Below are positions 16,330-24,631 of a stretch of 64,000 nt of DNA, one piece after another. The stretch is from Bradyrhizobium liaoningense (GTDB lineage Bacteria; Pseudomonadota; Alphaproteobacteria; Rhizobiales; Xanthobacteraceae), in assembly GCF_018130955.1 (NCBI RefSeq), contig NZ_JAFCJM010000003.1:186001-250000 (forward strand), written 5' to 3'. Numbering within the stretch: the stretch's first letter is position 1; every line of letters starts with the position of its first letter. The position numbers and the translations under genes are program-made. Below the pieces are notes generated by a model. It worked only from the letters and a program-made list of their open reading frames with translations. It had not been told where the DNA came from and did no database searches.

Positions 16330-16768
16330 CTTGCTCGGAGCGCCAGGATGACGGTTGATCGGCCGCCGGGCTGCAACCGGCGGTCACCGAGCCTAGCCTT
16401 CAACAGGTAAAATTGGCTTATTCGAGATAGGTATCAAACTACCGAGATTCCGGATCGCCGGCGGTTGCCCTCCTAAAGGCTCGCGACATTTCGCTTGGTC
16501 AGCTCCAAGGTTTTTTCGTTGACAAGACCATTTTACTTGTACAAGCGTACAAATCGATCGAAGACCAATAGCCGGTAGACGTTACCGCAAGTTGGCGCCC
16601 TCTGCTGCCGCCGTCAGGACGCCTGGCTTAGTCGCCGAACGTCCGATTGACAGCAGGGGCATCGAAGACGCCATGTTGCCGCTGCGCGACATGGCAAATG
16701 TTCGTCATGGTGAGGCAAGAACCGGGCACTCGGTTCAGGGCTCAAGACTGGAAAGGGGAGGGAACGTA
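16330..16768. promoter_or_regulatory. Promoter region of the binding-protein gene with a palindromic operator-like site
   Basis: An intergenic region of about 440 bases without a gene. A TTGACA hexamer lies at 16519-16524, and a perfect dyad TTGTAC-AAGC-GTACAA lies at 16537-16552, where a -10 region or operator would be expected. The dyad fits the loose TNGT-N-ACNA style of GntR-family (FadR subgroup) sites. No GntR gene is in the window. Confidence 0.45.
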
Positions 16769-17950
16769 ATGTCCGTTCGTCACAAGATGTTGTCATGGGC
16801 CGCCACTGCTGCGGCCGTCGCGAGCCTCGCGGCCGTTGCGCCGGCAGGCGCCCAGGATGCAGTGAAGATCGGCCTGATCCTGCCGATGACCGGCGGCCAG
16901 GCTTCGACCGGCAAGCAGATCGAGAACGCGATCAAGCTCTACATGCAGCAGAAGGGCGACACCGTCGCCGGCAAGAAGATCGAGGTCATCGTCAAGGACG
17001 ACGGCGCGGTTCCGGACAAGACCAAGACCGCGGCACAGGAACTGATCGTCAACGACAAGGTCAATTTCATCGCGGGCTTCGGCGTGACGCCGGCAGCCCT
17101 TGCCGCAGCGCCGCTCGCCACGCAGGCAAAAATTCCGGAAGTCGTCATGGCGGCCGGCACCTCCATCATCACCGAGCGCTCGCCCTACATCGTGCGCACC
17201 AGCTTCACGCTGGCGCAGTCCGCCAACATCATCGGCGACTGGGCGGCGAAGAACGGCATCAAGAAGGTCGCGACCCTGACCTCCGACTACGCGCCCGGCA
17301 ACGACGCGCTGAATTTCTTCAAGGAGCGCTTCACCGCCGGCGGCGGCGAGATCGTCGAAGAGGTCAAGGTGCCCCTGCAGAACCCCGACTTCGCGCCGTT
17401 CCTGCAGCGCATGAAGGACGCCAAGCCGGACGCGCTCTACGTGTTCGTGCCGGCGGGCCAGGGCGGCAACTTCATGAAGCAGTATGCCGAGCGCGGCCTC
17501 GACAAGGCCGGCATCAAGGTCATCGGGCCGGGCGACGTCACCGACGACGATCTGCTCAACAACATGGGCGACGCCGTTCTCGGCACCGTCACCGCGCACC
17601 TCTATTCGGCCGCGCACCCCTCTGCGATGAACAAGGATTTCGTGGCGGCCTACAAGAAGGCCTTCGGCAGCCGTCCGGGCTTCATGGCGGTCAGCGGCTA
17701 TGACGGTATCCACCTGATCTACGAAGCGCTGAAGAAGACCAATGGCGACACCAACGGCGACAAGCTGATCGAGGCCATGAAGGGCATGAAGTGGGAAAGC
17801 CCCCGCGGTCCGATCTCGATCGATCCGGAAACCCGCGACATCGTGCAGAACATCTACATCCGCAAGGTCGAGAAGGTCGATGGCGAGCTCTACAACGTCG
17901 AATTCGCCACCTTCGAAGCCGTCAAGGACTCCGGCAAGACCAAGAAGTGA
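16769..17950 (+). CDS. ABC transporter periplasmic binding protein, branched-chain amino acid type
   Basis: This 393-residue protein has a Sec signal peptide (basic MSVRHK, hydrophobic AATAAAVASLAAVAPAGA) cleaved before QDAVKIGL. The mature part starts with KIGLILPMTGGQASTG and contains VIVKDDGAVPDKTKTAAQEL and GYDGIHLIYEALKK, the pattern of LivJ/LivK-type proteins (type I periplasmic fold). ATG at 16769 is preceded by GGAGGGAA; longer in-frame starts would place residues in front of the signal peptide and are rejected. It leads a five-gene transporter operon. The ligand could be an amino acid, urea-like or aromatic compound; the family is broad and the sequence does not decide. Confidence 0.9.
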   Translation: MSVRHKMLSWAATAAAVASLAAVAPAGAQDAVKIGLILPMTGGQASTGKQIENAIKLYMQQKGDTVAGKKIEVIVKDDGAVPDKTKTAAQELIVNDKVNFIAGFGVTPAALAAAPLATQAKIPEVVMAAGTSIITERSPYIVRTSFTLAQSANIIGDWAAKNGIKKVATLTSDYAPGNDALNFFKERFTAGGGEIVEEVKVPLQNPDFAPFLQRMKDAKPDALYVFVPAGQGGNFMKQYAERGLDKAGIKVIGPGDVTDDDLLNNMGDAVLGTVTAHLYSAAHPSAMNKDFVAAYKKAFGSRPGFMAVSGYDGIHLIYEALKKTNGDTNGDKLIEAMKGMKWESPRGPISIDPETRDIVQNIYIRKVEKVDGELYNVEFATFEAVKDSGKTKK

Positions 17951-17990
17951 CGCGCGAAAGCGCGTCATCCCCGATGTGCAAGTGCACATC
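17948..17990 (+). terminator. Two hairpins directly after the binding-protein gene
   Basis: TGACGCGC-GAAA-GCGCGTCA (17948-17967) begins at the stop codon, and GATGTGCA-AG-TGCACATC (17973-17990) follows. Both stems are perfect over eight pairs. Neither has a run of T, so they are more likely RNA-stabilising or attenuating stems that keep binding-protein mRNA above permease mRNA than full terminators. Confidence 0.5.
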
Positions 17991-18015
17991 GTCGAGCGCG
18001 CTTAGCGCCTCCTCT

Positions 18016-18112
18016 GCGTCATGCCCGGGCTTGACCCGGGCATCCACGCAAGAGCCAGGAACGAACGTGAAGACAAGAACGTGGATGGCCGGGACAAGCC
18101 CGGCCATGACGT
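18016..18112. repeat. Palindromic intergenic repeat (BIME-like)
   Basis: Two arms of about 31 bases, starting GTCATGCCCGGGCTTGACCC and ending CAAGCCCGGCCATGAC, are imperfect inverted copies separated by about 30 bases. Each arm also contains its own small dyad. It sits in the transporter operon between the binding protein and the first permease. Elements of this form are frequent between genes in Bradyrhizobium relatives. Confidence 0.65.
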
Positions 18113-18131
18113 CTAACGCCAAGCTGAGAAG

Positions 18132-19001
18132 ATGACCTCGATCCTGACCAACCTGTTCGATGGCGTTGCCTACGGCATGCTGCTGTTCGTGCTCGCCTGC
18201 GGGCTCGCGGTGACGCTCGGACTGATGAACTTCGTCAATCTCGCGCACGGCGCCTTCGCGATGGCCGGCGGCTATGTCTGCATGCTGCTGGTCAACAAGT
18301 CGGGCTGGCCGTTCTTCGCGGCGCTGCCGCTCGCTTTCGTCTCCGCCGCGGTGATCGGCGTGCTGCTGGAGCGTACGCTTTACCGGCATCTCTACACGCG
18401 CAGCCATCTCGATCAGGTGCTGTTCTCGATCGGCCTGACCTTCATGTCGGTCGCGGCCGTCGACTATTTCATGGGATCCTCGCGCGTCTTCATCAACCTG
18501 CCGGACGCGCTGCAGGGGCAGTTCGACTTCTTCGGCGTTGGCATCGGCCGCTACCGGCTGATGATCATCGTGATCTGCGGCCTGCTCACGGTCGCGCTGC
18601 AGCTGATCCTGGCCAAGACGCGGTTCGGCAGCCGCCTGCGCGCCGCGGTCGATGATCCGCGCGCCGCAAGCGGCCTCGGCATCAACGTGCCGCAGGTGTT
18701 CGCCTTCACCTTCGCCTTCGGTTGCGGGCTCGCCGGCCTCGGTGGCGCGCTCAGCGCGGAGATCCTCGGCCTCGATCCCTACTTCCCGCTCAAGTTCATG
18801 ATCTACTTCCTGATCGTGGTGACCGTCGGCGGCTCGTCCTCGATCACCGGCCCGTTCCTCGCCTCGCTCCTGCTCGGCATCGGCGACGTCGCCGGCAAAT
18901 ACTACGTCCCGAAGATGGGACCGTTCGTGATCTACACCATGATGATCGTGATCCTGATCTGGCGCCCGAACGGTCTGTTCGGCCGCACTGCTGCGCGTTG
19001 A
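18132..19001 (+). CDS. ABC transporter permease, LivH type
   Basis: A 289-residue inner-membrane permease of the LivH family, with about eight hydrophobic segments from residue 10 to the C-terminus. Hallmarks: GLMNFVNLAHGAFAMAGGY near the N-terminus, an RAAVDDPRAASGLGINV loop that should contact the ATPase (coupling segment), and VVTVGGSSSITGPFLASLLL. It forms a heterodimer with the LivM-type permease encoded eight bases downstream. The length is normal and no lesions are seen. Confidence 0.9.
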   Translation: MTSILTNLFDGVAYGMLLFVLACGLAVTLGLMNFVNLAHGAFAMAGGYVCMLLVNKSGWPFFAALPLAFVSAAVIGVLLERTLYRHLYTRSHLDQVLFSIGLTFMSVAAVDYFMGSSRVFINLPDALQGQFDFFGVGIGRYRLMIIVICGLLTVALQLILAKTRFGSRLRAAVDDPRAASGLGINVPQVFAFTFAFGCGLAGLGGALSAEILGLDPYFPLKFMIYFLIVVTVGGSSSITGPFLASLLLGIGDVAGKYYVPKMGPFVIYTMMIVILIWRPNGLFGRTAAR

Positions 19002-19009
19002 GTGGTCCG

Positions 19010-20038
19010 ATGAGTGCTGCTTCCGACGTCGGCTATCACGCCCAGCGCCATGCGCGCTGGCACTACGGCGAAATCGCCTTCTGGGTCATCGTCCTGGCCT
19101 GCGGCTTCCTGTTTCCGTCGCGTTACCTGATCATGACCGACATCGTGCGGCTCGCGCTGTTCGCGATGTCGCTCGACCTGATCCTCGGCTATGCCGGTAT
19201 CGTCTCGCTGGGCCACGCGGCGTTCTTCGGCGTCGGCGCCTACGCGGCCGGTCTTTTGTCCCTGCACGGTATCATCACCGAGCCCGTGCTGGCGCTGATC
19301 GCCGCCGGCCTCGCCGCGATGGTGCTGGGCTTTGCCACCAGCTTCCTCGTGATCCGCGGCGTCGACCTGACGCGGCTGATGGTGACGCTCGGCATCGCGC
19401 TGCTGCTGGAGGCGCTCGCCGAGCGCTTTTCCAACATCACCGGCGGCACCGACGGCCTGCAGGGCATCGAGATGCAGCCGATCTTCGGGACGCTTGCCTT
19501 CGACATGTTCGGCAAGACCGGCTTCTTCTATTCGGTTGCCGTGTTGTTCCTGCTGTTCCTGCTGGCGCGCCGTGTCGTGCACTCTCCGTTCGGCCTGTCG
19601 CTGCGCGCGATCAAGAACAACCCCTTGCGCGCCGCTGCCATCGGCATCCCCGTCAATCGCCGCCTGATCGCGATCTACACGCTGGCGGCCTTCTATGCCG
19701 GCATCGCAGGCGCGCTGTTCACCCAGACCACCGCAATCGCCTCGCTCGACGTGTTCTCGTTCGAGCGCTCCGCCGACCTGATGCTGGTGCTCGTGATCGG
19801 CGGCACCGGCTATCTCTATGGCGGCCTGATCGGCGCGGTGGTGTTTCGGATGCTCCAGGAGCTGTTCTCCACCATCACCCCGCAATACTGGCAGTTCTGG
19901 ATCGGCCTCGTGCTGGTCGTGATCGTGCTGCTCGGCCGCGAGCGCCTGCATCGCTGGGTGCTGTTCGTGCCCAACCTGATCATCAAGCAGGTGGCCGGGC
20001 GCAAGGCTGTCATCGCCGTTCCGGAGAGCGACGCATGA
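19010..20038 (+). CDS. ABC transporter permease, LivM type
   Basis: A 342-residue inner-membrane permease of the LivM family. Typical LivM segments are GYAGIVSLGHAAFFGVGAYA, RAIKNNPLRAAAIGIPVN (the cytoplasmic coupling loop) and VIGGTGYLYGGLIGAVVF. The start is ATG at 19010, eight bases after the LivH-type stop; a longer frame upstream lies within livH and is rejected. The stop overlaps the start of the first ATPase gene by four bases, indicating a single transcript. Confidence 0.9.
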   Translation: MSAASDVGYHAQRHARWHYGEIAFWVIVLACGFLFPSRYLIMTDIVRLALFAMSLDLILGYAGIVSLGHAAFFGVGAYAAGLLSLHGIITEPVLALIAAGLAAMVLGFATSFLVIRGVDLTRLMVTLGIALLLEALAERFSNITGGTDGLQGIEMQPIFGTLAFDMFGKTGFFYSVAVLFLLFLLARRVVHSPFGLSLRAIKNNPLRAAAIGIPVNRRLIAIYTLAAFYAGIAGALFTQTTAIASLDVFSFERSADLMLVLVIGGTGYLYGGLIGAVVFRMLQELFSTITPQYWQFWIGLVLVVIVLLGRERLHRWVLFVPNLIIKQVAGRKAVIAVPESDA

Positions 20039-20790
20039 CCATCGTGCTCGAAACCAAGAACCTCGAAAAACAGTTCGGCGGCCTGCGCGTGACGCGCGAC
20101 CTGTCGCTGAAAATCGAGCAGGGGGCCCGTCACGCCCTGATCGGTCCGAACGGCGCCGGCAAGACCACGGTGATCAACCAGCTCACCGGCGTGCTGAAGC
20201 CGAATTCGGGCCGCATCCTGCTCGAGGGGCACGACATCACCGATATGCCCGTGCACAAGCGCGTGCTGCGCGGCCTGTCGCGCACCTTCCAGATCAACCA
20301 GCTCTATGCCGACCTGACGCCGCTCGAAACCATCGGGCTCGCGGTCTCCGAGCGCCTCGGCCATGGCGGCGACTGGTGGCGGCGCATGGGGACGCGCGAC
20401 GACGTCAACGGCGAGATCGCGGAATTGCTGAAGCGCTTCCATCTGCTCGACGCCATGAACGAGCCGACGGTGACGCTGCCTTACGGCAAGCAGCGCCTGC
20501 TCGAGATCGCGGTCGCGATCGCCGCCAAGCCGCGCGTGCTGCTGCTCGACGAGCCTGCCGCGGGCGTGCCCGAGAGCGAGCGGCACGACATCCTCGCCGT
20601 CGTCGCAAGCCTGCCGCGCGACGTCACCGTGCTCCTGATCGAGCACGACATGGATCTCGTGTTCTCCTTCGCCGACCGCATCTCGGTGCTGGTCTCCGGC
20701 GCGCTGCTCACCGAAGGCCCGCCGGACCAGGTGGCGCGGGATCCGCAGGTGAAGGCGGTCTATCTGGGCGAGGAGGCGATCGATGTCTGA
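20035..20790 (+). CDS. ABC transporter ATPase, LivG type
   Basis: A 251-residue cytoplasmic ATP-binding subunit. Walker A GPNGAGKTTVINQ lies at about residues 39-51, and Walker B VLLLDEPAAGVP and the H-loop LIEHDMDLVF follow. The signature position reads VTLPYGKQRLLEIAVAIAAK, a divergent LSGGQ (LPYGK), which is typical of LivG proteins. A LivG-type insert is present between Walker A and the signature. It overlaps both neighbours by a few bases (ATGA at the start, eight bases at the end). Confidence 0.9.
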   Translation: MTIVLETKNLEKQFGGLRVTRDLSLKIEQGARHALIGPNGAGKTTVINQLTGVLKPNSGRILLEGHDITDMPVHKRVLRGLSRTFQINQLYADLTPLETIGLAVSERLGHGGDWWRRMGTRDDVNGEIAELLKRFHLLDAMNEPTVTLPYGKQRLLEIAVAIAAKPRVLLLDEPAAGVPESERHDILAVVASLPRDVTVLLIEHDMDLVFSFADRISVLVSGALLTEGPPDQVARDPQVKAVYLGEEAIDV

Positions 20791-21499
20791 CCTGCTCGCG
20801 ATCGACACGCTTCGCGCCGGCTACGGCGAGGCGGTGGTGCTGCCCAACATGTCGCTGCGTCTCGCTGAAGGGCAGGTGCTGGCGCTCTTGGGCCGCAACG
20901 GCACCGGCAAGACCACGCTGATCAATTCCATCGTCGGGGTCACCCGCCGCTTCTCAGGCAGCATCTCGCTCGGCGGCACCGACGTCACGGCGTTGCGGGC
21001 CGACCAGCGGGCGCGGGCCGGCATCGGCTGGGTGCCGCAGGAGCGCAATATATTTCGCTCGCTGACGGTCGAGGAGAACATGACCGCGGTAGCCCAGCCC
21101 GGCCCGTGGACGGTCCAGAAGGTCTACGAGATGTTCCCGCGACTTCAGGAGCGGCGGAATAACTTTGGCAACCAGCTCTCCGGCGGCGAGCAGCAGATGC
21201 TGGCGATCGGCCGCGCGCTGACCCTCAATCCAAAAGTGCTGCTGCTGGACGAGCCGACCGAGGGCCTCGCCCCGATCATCGTCGAGGAGCTTTTGAAGGC
21301 GCTCGGCACCATCACCCGTTCGGGCGGCATCTGCTCGATCATCGTCGAGCAGAATGCGCAAAAGATTCTGGGGCTGGCCGACCGCGTTGTGATATTGGAG
21401 CGCGGAGCGATCGTCCACGACGCCCCCAGCGCCGCGCTCAAGGCCGACCCATCGGTACTCGAACGCCACCTCGGTGTTGCGGGGGCGGCCGGCCATTAG
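20783..21499 (+). CDS. ABC transporter ATPase, LivF type
   Basis: A 238-residue second ATPase subunit with Walker A GRNGTGKTTLINSI, canonical signature QLSGGEQQMLAIGRAL, Walker B VLLLDEPTEGLAP and an H-loop-like position in IIVEQNAQKIL (Gln in place of His, as is usual in LivF). It completes a full LivHMGF-plus-binding-protein importer. After its stop lies a dispersed repeat and then a MetE-like gene on the same strand, which may be cotranscribed. Confidence 0.9.
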   Translation: MSDLLAIDTLRAGYGEAVVLPNMSLRLAEGQVLALLGRNGTGKTTLINSIVGVTRRFSGSISLGGTDVTALRADQRARAGIGWVPQERNIFRSLTVEENMTAVAQPGPWTVQKVYEMFPRLQERRNNFGNQLSGGEQQMLAIGRALTLNPKVLLLDEPTEGLAPIIVEELLKALGTITRSGGICSIIVEQNAQKILGLADRVVILERGAIVHDAPSAALKADPSVLERHLGVAGAAGH

Positions 21500-21510
21500 G
21501 AGTCTTTAGC

Positions 21511-21562
21511 TTGACGCGTTTTCTTCACGCGAACCGGTACCCACTTCGCTTGAAAACGCTCT
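21511..21562. repeat. Dispersed 52-base repeat, copy 1
   Basis: It starts TTGACGCGTTTTCTTCACGC and ends CGCTTGAAAACGCTCT. A second copy at 63928-63979 differs at only four positions. The outer parts are roughly inverted (GCGTTTTC against GAAAACGC), so transcripts may fold. Both copies lie just downstream of a gene end. Confidence 0.7.
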
Positions 21563-21581
21563 AATCTCGGGAGTTGAGACC

Positions 21582-22700
21582 ATGCAGCGAACCAAAGCCC
21601 CCTTCCGCGCCGACGAGGTCGGCAGCCTCCTGCGCCCCGCCAAGATCAAGGAAGCGCGGGCGAAGCTCGAGAAGGGCGAGATTTCCGCCGACGATCTGCG
21701 CAAGATCGAGGACATGGAGATCGAGAAGGTCGTGCACAAGCAGGCCTCGATCGGGTTGAAGCTTGCGACCGACGGCGAATTCCGCCGCTCCTGGTGGCAT
21801 TTCGACTTCCTGGCAAAACTGACCGGCTGCGAGCTCTTCCACCCCGACACCGGCATCCAGTTCGCGGGCGTCGAGACCAGGCACGACGCGATACGGGTGA
21901 TCGACAAGCTCGACTTCCCCGACACCCACCCGATGCTCGACCACTTCAAGTTCCTGAAGAAGTACGCCGACCAGGCCCACGTCACCGCGAAGATGACGAT
22001 CCCGTCGCCTGCGGTGCTGCACTTCCGCGGCGGCCGCAAGGCGATCTCCAAGGACGTCTATCCCGATCTCGACGCGTTCTACGAGGATCTCGGCAAGACT
22101 TATCGGAAAGCAGTCAAGGCTTTCTACGACGCCGGCTGCCGCTATCTGCAGTTCGACGACACCGTGTGGGCCTATCTCTGCTCGCAGGACGAATTGAAGA
22201 AGGCGCGCGAGCGCGGCGACAATCCGGACGGCCTGCAGCAGATCTACGCCCGCATCATCAACTACGCGCTGGCCGAAAAGCCCGCCGACATGGTGGTGAC
22301 GACGCATGTCTGCCGCGGCAACTTCCGCTCGACCTGGATCTCCTCCGGCGGCTACGAGCCGGTGGCGGAGACCATGCTCGCCGGCACCAATTACGACGGC
22401 TACTTCCTGGAGTACGACAGCGATCGCGCCGGCGGCTTCGAGCCGCTGCGCTTCCTGCCCAAGGGCAACAAGGTCGTCGTGGTCGGCGTCATCACCTCGA
22501 AGTTCGGCGAGCTCGAGAAGAAGGACGACATCAAGCGCCGTCTCGAAGAAGCCGCCAAGTTCGCTCCGCTGGAGCAGCTCGCGCTGTCGCCGCAATGCGG
22601 TTTTGCCTCGACCGAGGAAGGCAACATCCTCTCCGAGGAAGAGCAATGGGCGAAGCTGAGCCTCGCAGTCGAGATCGCGAAGGAAGTGTGGGGCCAGTAA
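21582..22700 (+). CDS. Cobalamin-independent methionine synthase family protein (MetE C-terminal domain-like)
   Basis: This 372-residue cytoplasmic protein corresponds to the catalytic C-terminal half of MetE (YxjG/YxjH type, without the N-terminal half). Candidate zinc ligands follow the MetE pattern: His242 and Cys244 in THVCRGN, Glu277 in FLEYDSDRAG, Cys339 in PQCGF. The start RADEVGSLLRP is the usual opening of this subfamily. Such short proteins are thought to methylate homocysteine from donors other than the folate triglutamate, or to act on related thiols; the donor here is unknown. It lies downstream of the importer and upstream of the methionine-cycle genes metK and ahcY, which supports a role in C1/sulfur metabolism. 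Confidence 0.8.
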   Translation: MQRTKAPFRADEVGSLLRPAKIKEARAKLEKGEISADDLRKIEDMEIEKVVHKQASIGLKLATDGEFRRSWWHFDFLAKLTGCELFHPDTGIQFAGVETRHDAIRVIDKLDFPDTHPMLDHFKFLKKYADQAHVTAKMTIPSPAVLHFRGGRKAISKDVYPDLDAFYEDLGKTYRKAVKAFYDAGCRYLQFDDTVWAYLCSQDELKKARERGDNPDGLQQIYARIINYALAEKPADMVVTTHVCRGNFRSTWISSGGYEPVAETMLAGTNYDGYFLEYDSDRAGGFEPLRFLPKGNKVVVVGVITSKFGELEKKDDIKRRLEEAAKFAPLEQLALSPQCGFASTEEGNILSEEEQWAKLSLAVEIAKEVWGQ

Positions 22701-22748
22701 GCCCCACGCACCGTCTTTGGAGACGGTGAGCTCGCGCATCCCCTCGGT

Positions 22749-22900
22749 GTCGTCCCGGCCTAGTGCGCAGTTGCGCACGGGGGCCGGGACCCATAACCAC
22801 AGGGAGAAGTTGCGGCGCGAAGCTGACAACCACGAGTCTTCGCCAAACGCTATCTTGTGGTTATGGGTCCCGGATCTGCGCTTCGCTTGTCCGGGACGAC
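22749..22900. repeat. Palindromic intergenic repeat (BIME-like)
   Basis: Outer arms GTCGTCCCGGCC / CCGGGACGAC and inner arms GGGACCCATAACCACA / GTGGTTATGGGTCCC are inverted copies around a spacer of about 55 bases. The element lies at the convergent ends of the MetE-like gene and the second caspase gene, where it could act as a bidirectional terminator. Confidence 0.65.
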
Positions 22901-22959
22901 ACTGAACTTTGAGGCGCGTGACTTCCGCCTCACTGCAGGTCGCCTGCGAGCGTCCGCCG

Positions 22960-24627
22960 TCACCTCTCTGCCAGATACACCTCACCCAGCAGCGACGAGT
23001 TCGACCACGGCACCTGCTTGTTCTTCGTGCTCGACACCACCTCGGCCCGTACCCGCGTCAGCATTTGCTGCACTTCCAGCCCGCGCGTGCCGATGTGGTG
23101 CGAGAGCGCAGCAGAGAAGGGCGAGTTGGCGCCTTCGCCGTCGAGCGCGACCTGGCCCGGTGCGGTCGCAAACGCGATCAATGTGCCGGCGCCCAGCGTC
23201 GCGCCCGCACCGAGACTTGTCGGCGCAGCGAGGCCGGAGGCGCCTTCGATGGCACGGTTGGTGCCGGCGGCTGCCACCTGTGGCGCCATCGGATTGTTGC
23301 GGCAGGCATCGAAGATCAAAATGTTGGTGCGCACCTGGTCGTCGAGGCCGGCCATGATCGTGTCCATGTCGATCATCGCCTCGGTCATGCTGCTGCCGGC
23401 CTTGAGTTCGACGTCGACGGGAATGAGATAGTTGCGCCCGTCGACCTGCACGCCATGGCCGGCATAGTAGACGACCGCGACCTGAGCCCGCGCCGCATCG
23501 CGCAAAAAGTCGCGCGTGATCTTCTGCATCGCCGTCCGGTCGAGGTCGATGCCTTCGGACACCGTGAAGCCGATGTCGCGGAGGCTCTTGGCCAACGCGC
23601 GTGCGTCGTTGGCCGGATTGGGCAGCGCCTTGACGTGGCTGTAGGCGCCGTTGCCGATGATCAGCGCCATGCGCTTGCCGCGCGACGTCGCGGTAGGGGC
23701 GGGCGATGGTGCGGTCGTCGCCTTCTGCTGCGCGGGCGCAGGTGGCTCCGACACCAGTGACAGCCGCACCTTCGCGGAGGCCTGATTGGCCTTGCTGCCG
23801 GCGTCCGATGCCGTCACGCTCAGCGCGGTCCGGTAGTCTGCCTTGGCGTGCTCGAAGTCGCCCTTGGCCTCATAGGCTAACCCACGAAACGTGTAGGCCG
23901 TGATCAGCACGCTGTTGGGCGGCGTCATGAAGTTGACGGGCGGCTTGTCCGTTGCGAGGCGGATCGCCTCGGTGCCATCGGCGATGGCGCGATCGAAGTC
24001 GCCCTTGGCGCGCCAGATCGTTGTCCGATGCACCAGCGGCTGGGCAAGCATCGGGTCGAGCCGGATCGCCTGGTTGATGTCGGCGAGCGCGCCGTCGAGA
24101 TCGCCCAGCGCTTGCTTCGAGATGCCGCGGTTCTGGAATGACAACGCCGAGGGGGAGATCTTGATCGAGTCGTCGTAGTCGGCGATCGCCTTGGCGTAGT
24201 CACCCTTGACGCGCCAGGCGTTGCCGCGATTGTGATGGATCGTGCTGTTCGGCGGGCCGAGCTTGAGCGCGTCGTCGTAATCGGCGATCGCGATGTCGTA
24301 CTCGCCCTTGTTGTAATAGGCCGCGCCGCGCTGATTATAGGCCGCCTGGTTCGGAAACAGGCGCAGGGACTCGGTGGCGTCGGCGATCACCTTGCTGTAG
24401 TCGGCCTTCTTGGTCCAGCCGACCGAGCGCCAGAAGTAGATGCCCGCGAGCTGCTCGCCCTGGAACACCTTTAGCGCAATGATCTTGTTGCAGGCGTCGA
24501 TCATCTGATCCGCCGGCGTGGTGCTGGTGGTGCAGAGCGGCCCGAGCTGGTTGCGCGCCTGTGCCAGGCAGGGAGCGGACCATAGCGCGGCGACGAGCAA
24601 GGCTGGAGCGACGAGCAGGCGGTGCAT
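22960..24627 (-). CDS. TPR-repeat caspase-family (C14-like) protein, second of tandem pair
   Basis: A 555-residue exported protein. A signal peptide (MHRLLVAPALLVAALWSAPC) is followed by about five TPR units (for example YYNKGEYDIAIADYDDALKL, YAKAIADYDDSIKISPSALS) and then a C-terminal caspase/metacaspase-like fold with catalytic His391 in YYAGHGVQVDG and Cys442 in FDACRNNPM. It is probably a periplasmic or surface cysteine protease or a protein-binding relative; substrates are unknown. It starts four bases after its paralogue. Bacterial caspase homologues are linked to stress, cell death or defence in some species, but nothing here proves such a role. Confidence 0.85.
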   Translation of the reverse strand: MHRLLVAPALLVAALWSAPCLAQARNQLGPLCTTSTTPADQMIDACNKIIALKVFQGEQLAGIYFWRSVGWTKKADYSKVIADATESLRLFPNQAAYNQRGAAYYNKGEYDIAIADYDDALKLGPPNSTIHHNRGNAWRVKGDYAKAIADYDDSIKISPSALSFQNRGISKQALGDLDGALADINQAIRLDPMLAQPLVHRTTIWRAKGDFDRAIADGTEAIRLATDKPPVNFMTPPNSVLITAYTFRGLAYEAKGDFEHAKADYRTALSVTASDAGSKANQASAKVRLSLVSEPPAPAQQKATTAPSPAPTATSRGKRMALIIGNGAYSHVKALPNPANDARALAKSLRDIGFTVSEGIDLDRTAMQKITRDFLRDAARAQVAVVYYAGHGVQVDGRNYLIPVDVELKAGSSMTEAMIDMDTIMAGLDDQVRTNILIFDACRNNPMAPQVAAAGTNRAIEGASGLAAPTSLGAGATLGAGTLIAFATAPGQVALDGEGANSPFSAALSHHIGTRGLEVQQMLTRVRAEVVSSTKNKQVPWSNSSLLGEVYLAER

Positions 24628-24631
24628 TGTT

